Source: Capsaspora owczarzaki ATCC 30864 (Eukaryota > Opisthokonta > Filasterea). From it: a stretch of DNA of 64,000 nt. The notes below the pieces were generated by a model. That model searched no databases and had not been told where the DNA came from. It worked only from the letters and a program-made list of their open reading frames with translations. Both the position numbers and the translations under genes were made by a program. Below are positions 63,940 through 64,000 of the stretch, piece by piece (positions within the stretch are counted from its first letter, which is position 1; each line of letters starts with the position of its first letter). Location of the stretch: contig NW_011887295.1 in the NCBI RefSeq assembly GCF_000151315.2, positions 865,704 to 929,703 of the forward strand. Reading direction: 5' to 3'.

Positions 63940-64000
63940 CTACAGATTGGTTGTCACAAAGAGGTCAGTGCCGTCGTCGTTTCCTGTACAAGTGCAACCA
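63940..64000 (-). CDS. Possible C-terminal exon of a leftward gene, truncated by the window edge
   Basis: On the minus strand a frame is open from the window edge to a TAG at 63942-63940. It ends GNDDGTDLFVTTNL, preceded by a TTGTACAG that could be a splice acceptor. The peptide looks natural in composition but is too short to assign, and a chance open frame of 20 codons is quite possible. Confidence 0.25.
   Translation of the reverse strand, partial: GCTCTGNDDGTDLFVTTNL

Overview
The window is nuclear DNA of an intron-bearing eukaryote. Genes are split by short GT-AG introns of about 80 to 250 nt. Coding sequence is GC-rich, while introns and gaps are rich in T runs on the gene's sense strand. 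The gene set (a full MYRF-type membrane transcription factor, a two-enzyme PAM, TM2D1, USP34, a MARK kinase with KA1, SCLY, HRD1) points to the animal/opisthokont side of the tree. Compact spacing and simple gene structures suggest a unicellular holozoan, for example a filasterean such as Capsaspora. The organism call is inference; the gene identities rest on motifs and residues visible in the sequence.

Layout. 1-2990 (+): 3' part of a WDR44-like WD40 protein. 3299-3886 (-): ribosomal protein eS7. 5171-6975 (+): the Hsp90 activator AHA1. 7256-7966 (+): TM2D1. 8218-9512 (-): a UBXN1-like UBA/zinc-finger/UBX protein. 11050-23115 (+): USP34, the largest gene here, with one 9.2-kb exon. 23327-28845 (-): the alternative clamp-loader subunit CHTF18 in 17 exons. 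29023-33633 (-): peptidylglycine alpha-amidating monooxygenase. 34021-37647 (-): a bubblegum-type acyl-CoA synthetase. 37648-41489: a 3.8-kb stretch with no convincing gene. 41490-44036 (+): a MARK/PAR-1 kinase without introns. 44649-47089 (-): a YtcJ-type amidohydrolase. 47384-49301 (+): a TPR-MYND-SET protein. 49707-51451 (-): selenocysteine lyase. 51694-55982 (-): MYRF. About 57585-60283 (+): a large P-loop ATPase of uncertain family, perhaps Crinkler/RHS-like. 60614-63734 (+): HRD1/synoviolin. 63940-64000 (-): possibly the last exon of a further gene.

The neighbours do not form a pathway, as is usual in such genomes, but themes recur. Ubiquitin and p97 biology is represented by UBXN1, USP34 and HRD1. 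Secretory and membrane biology is represented by PAM, TM2D1, HRD1 and MYRF, which is cleaved from a membrane. No transposon, virus-derived element, CRISPR array, tRNA or rRNA was seen. For every multi-exon gene I matched splice sites and reading phase by hand; all junctions are in phase. The only weak splice sites are two in CHTF18 (one GC donor and one donor with no GT) and an ambiguous 99-nt in-frame segment in the SET gene.
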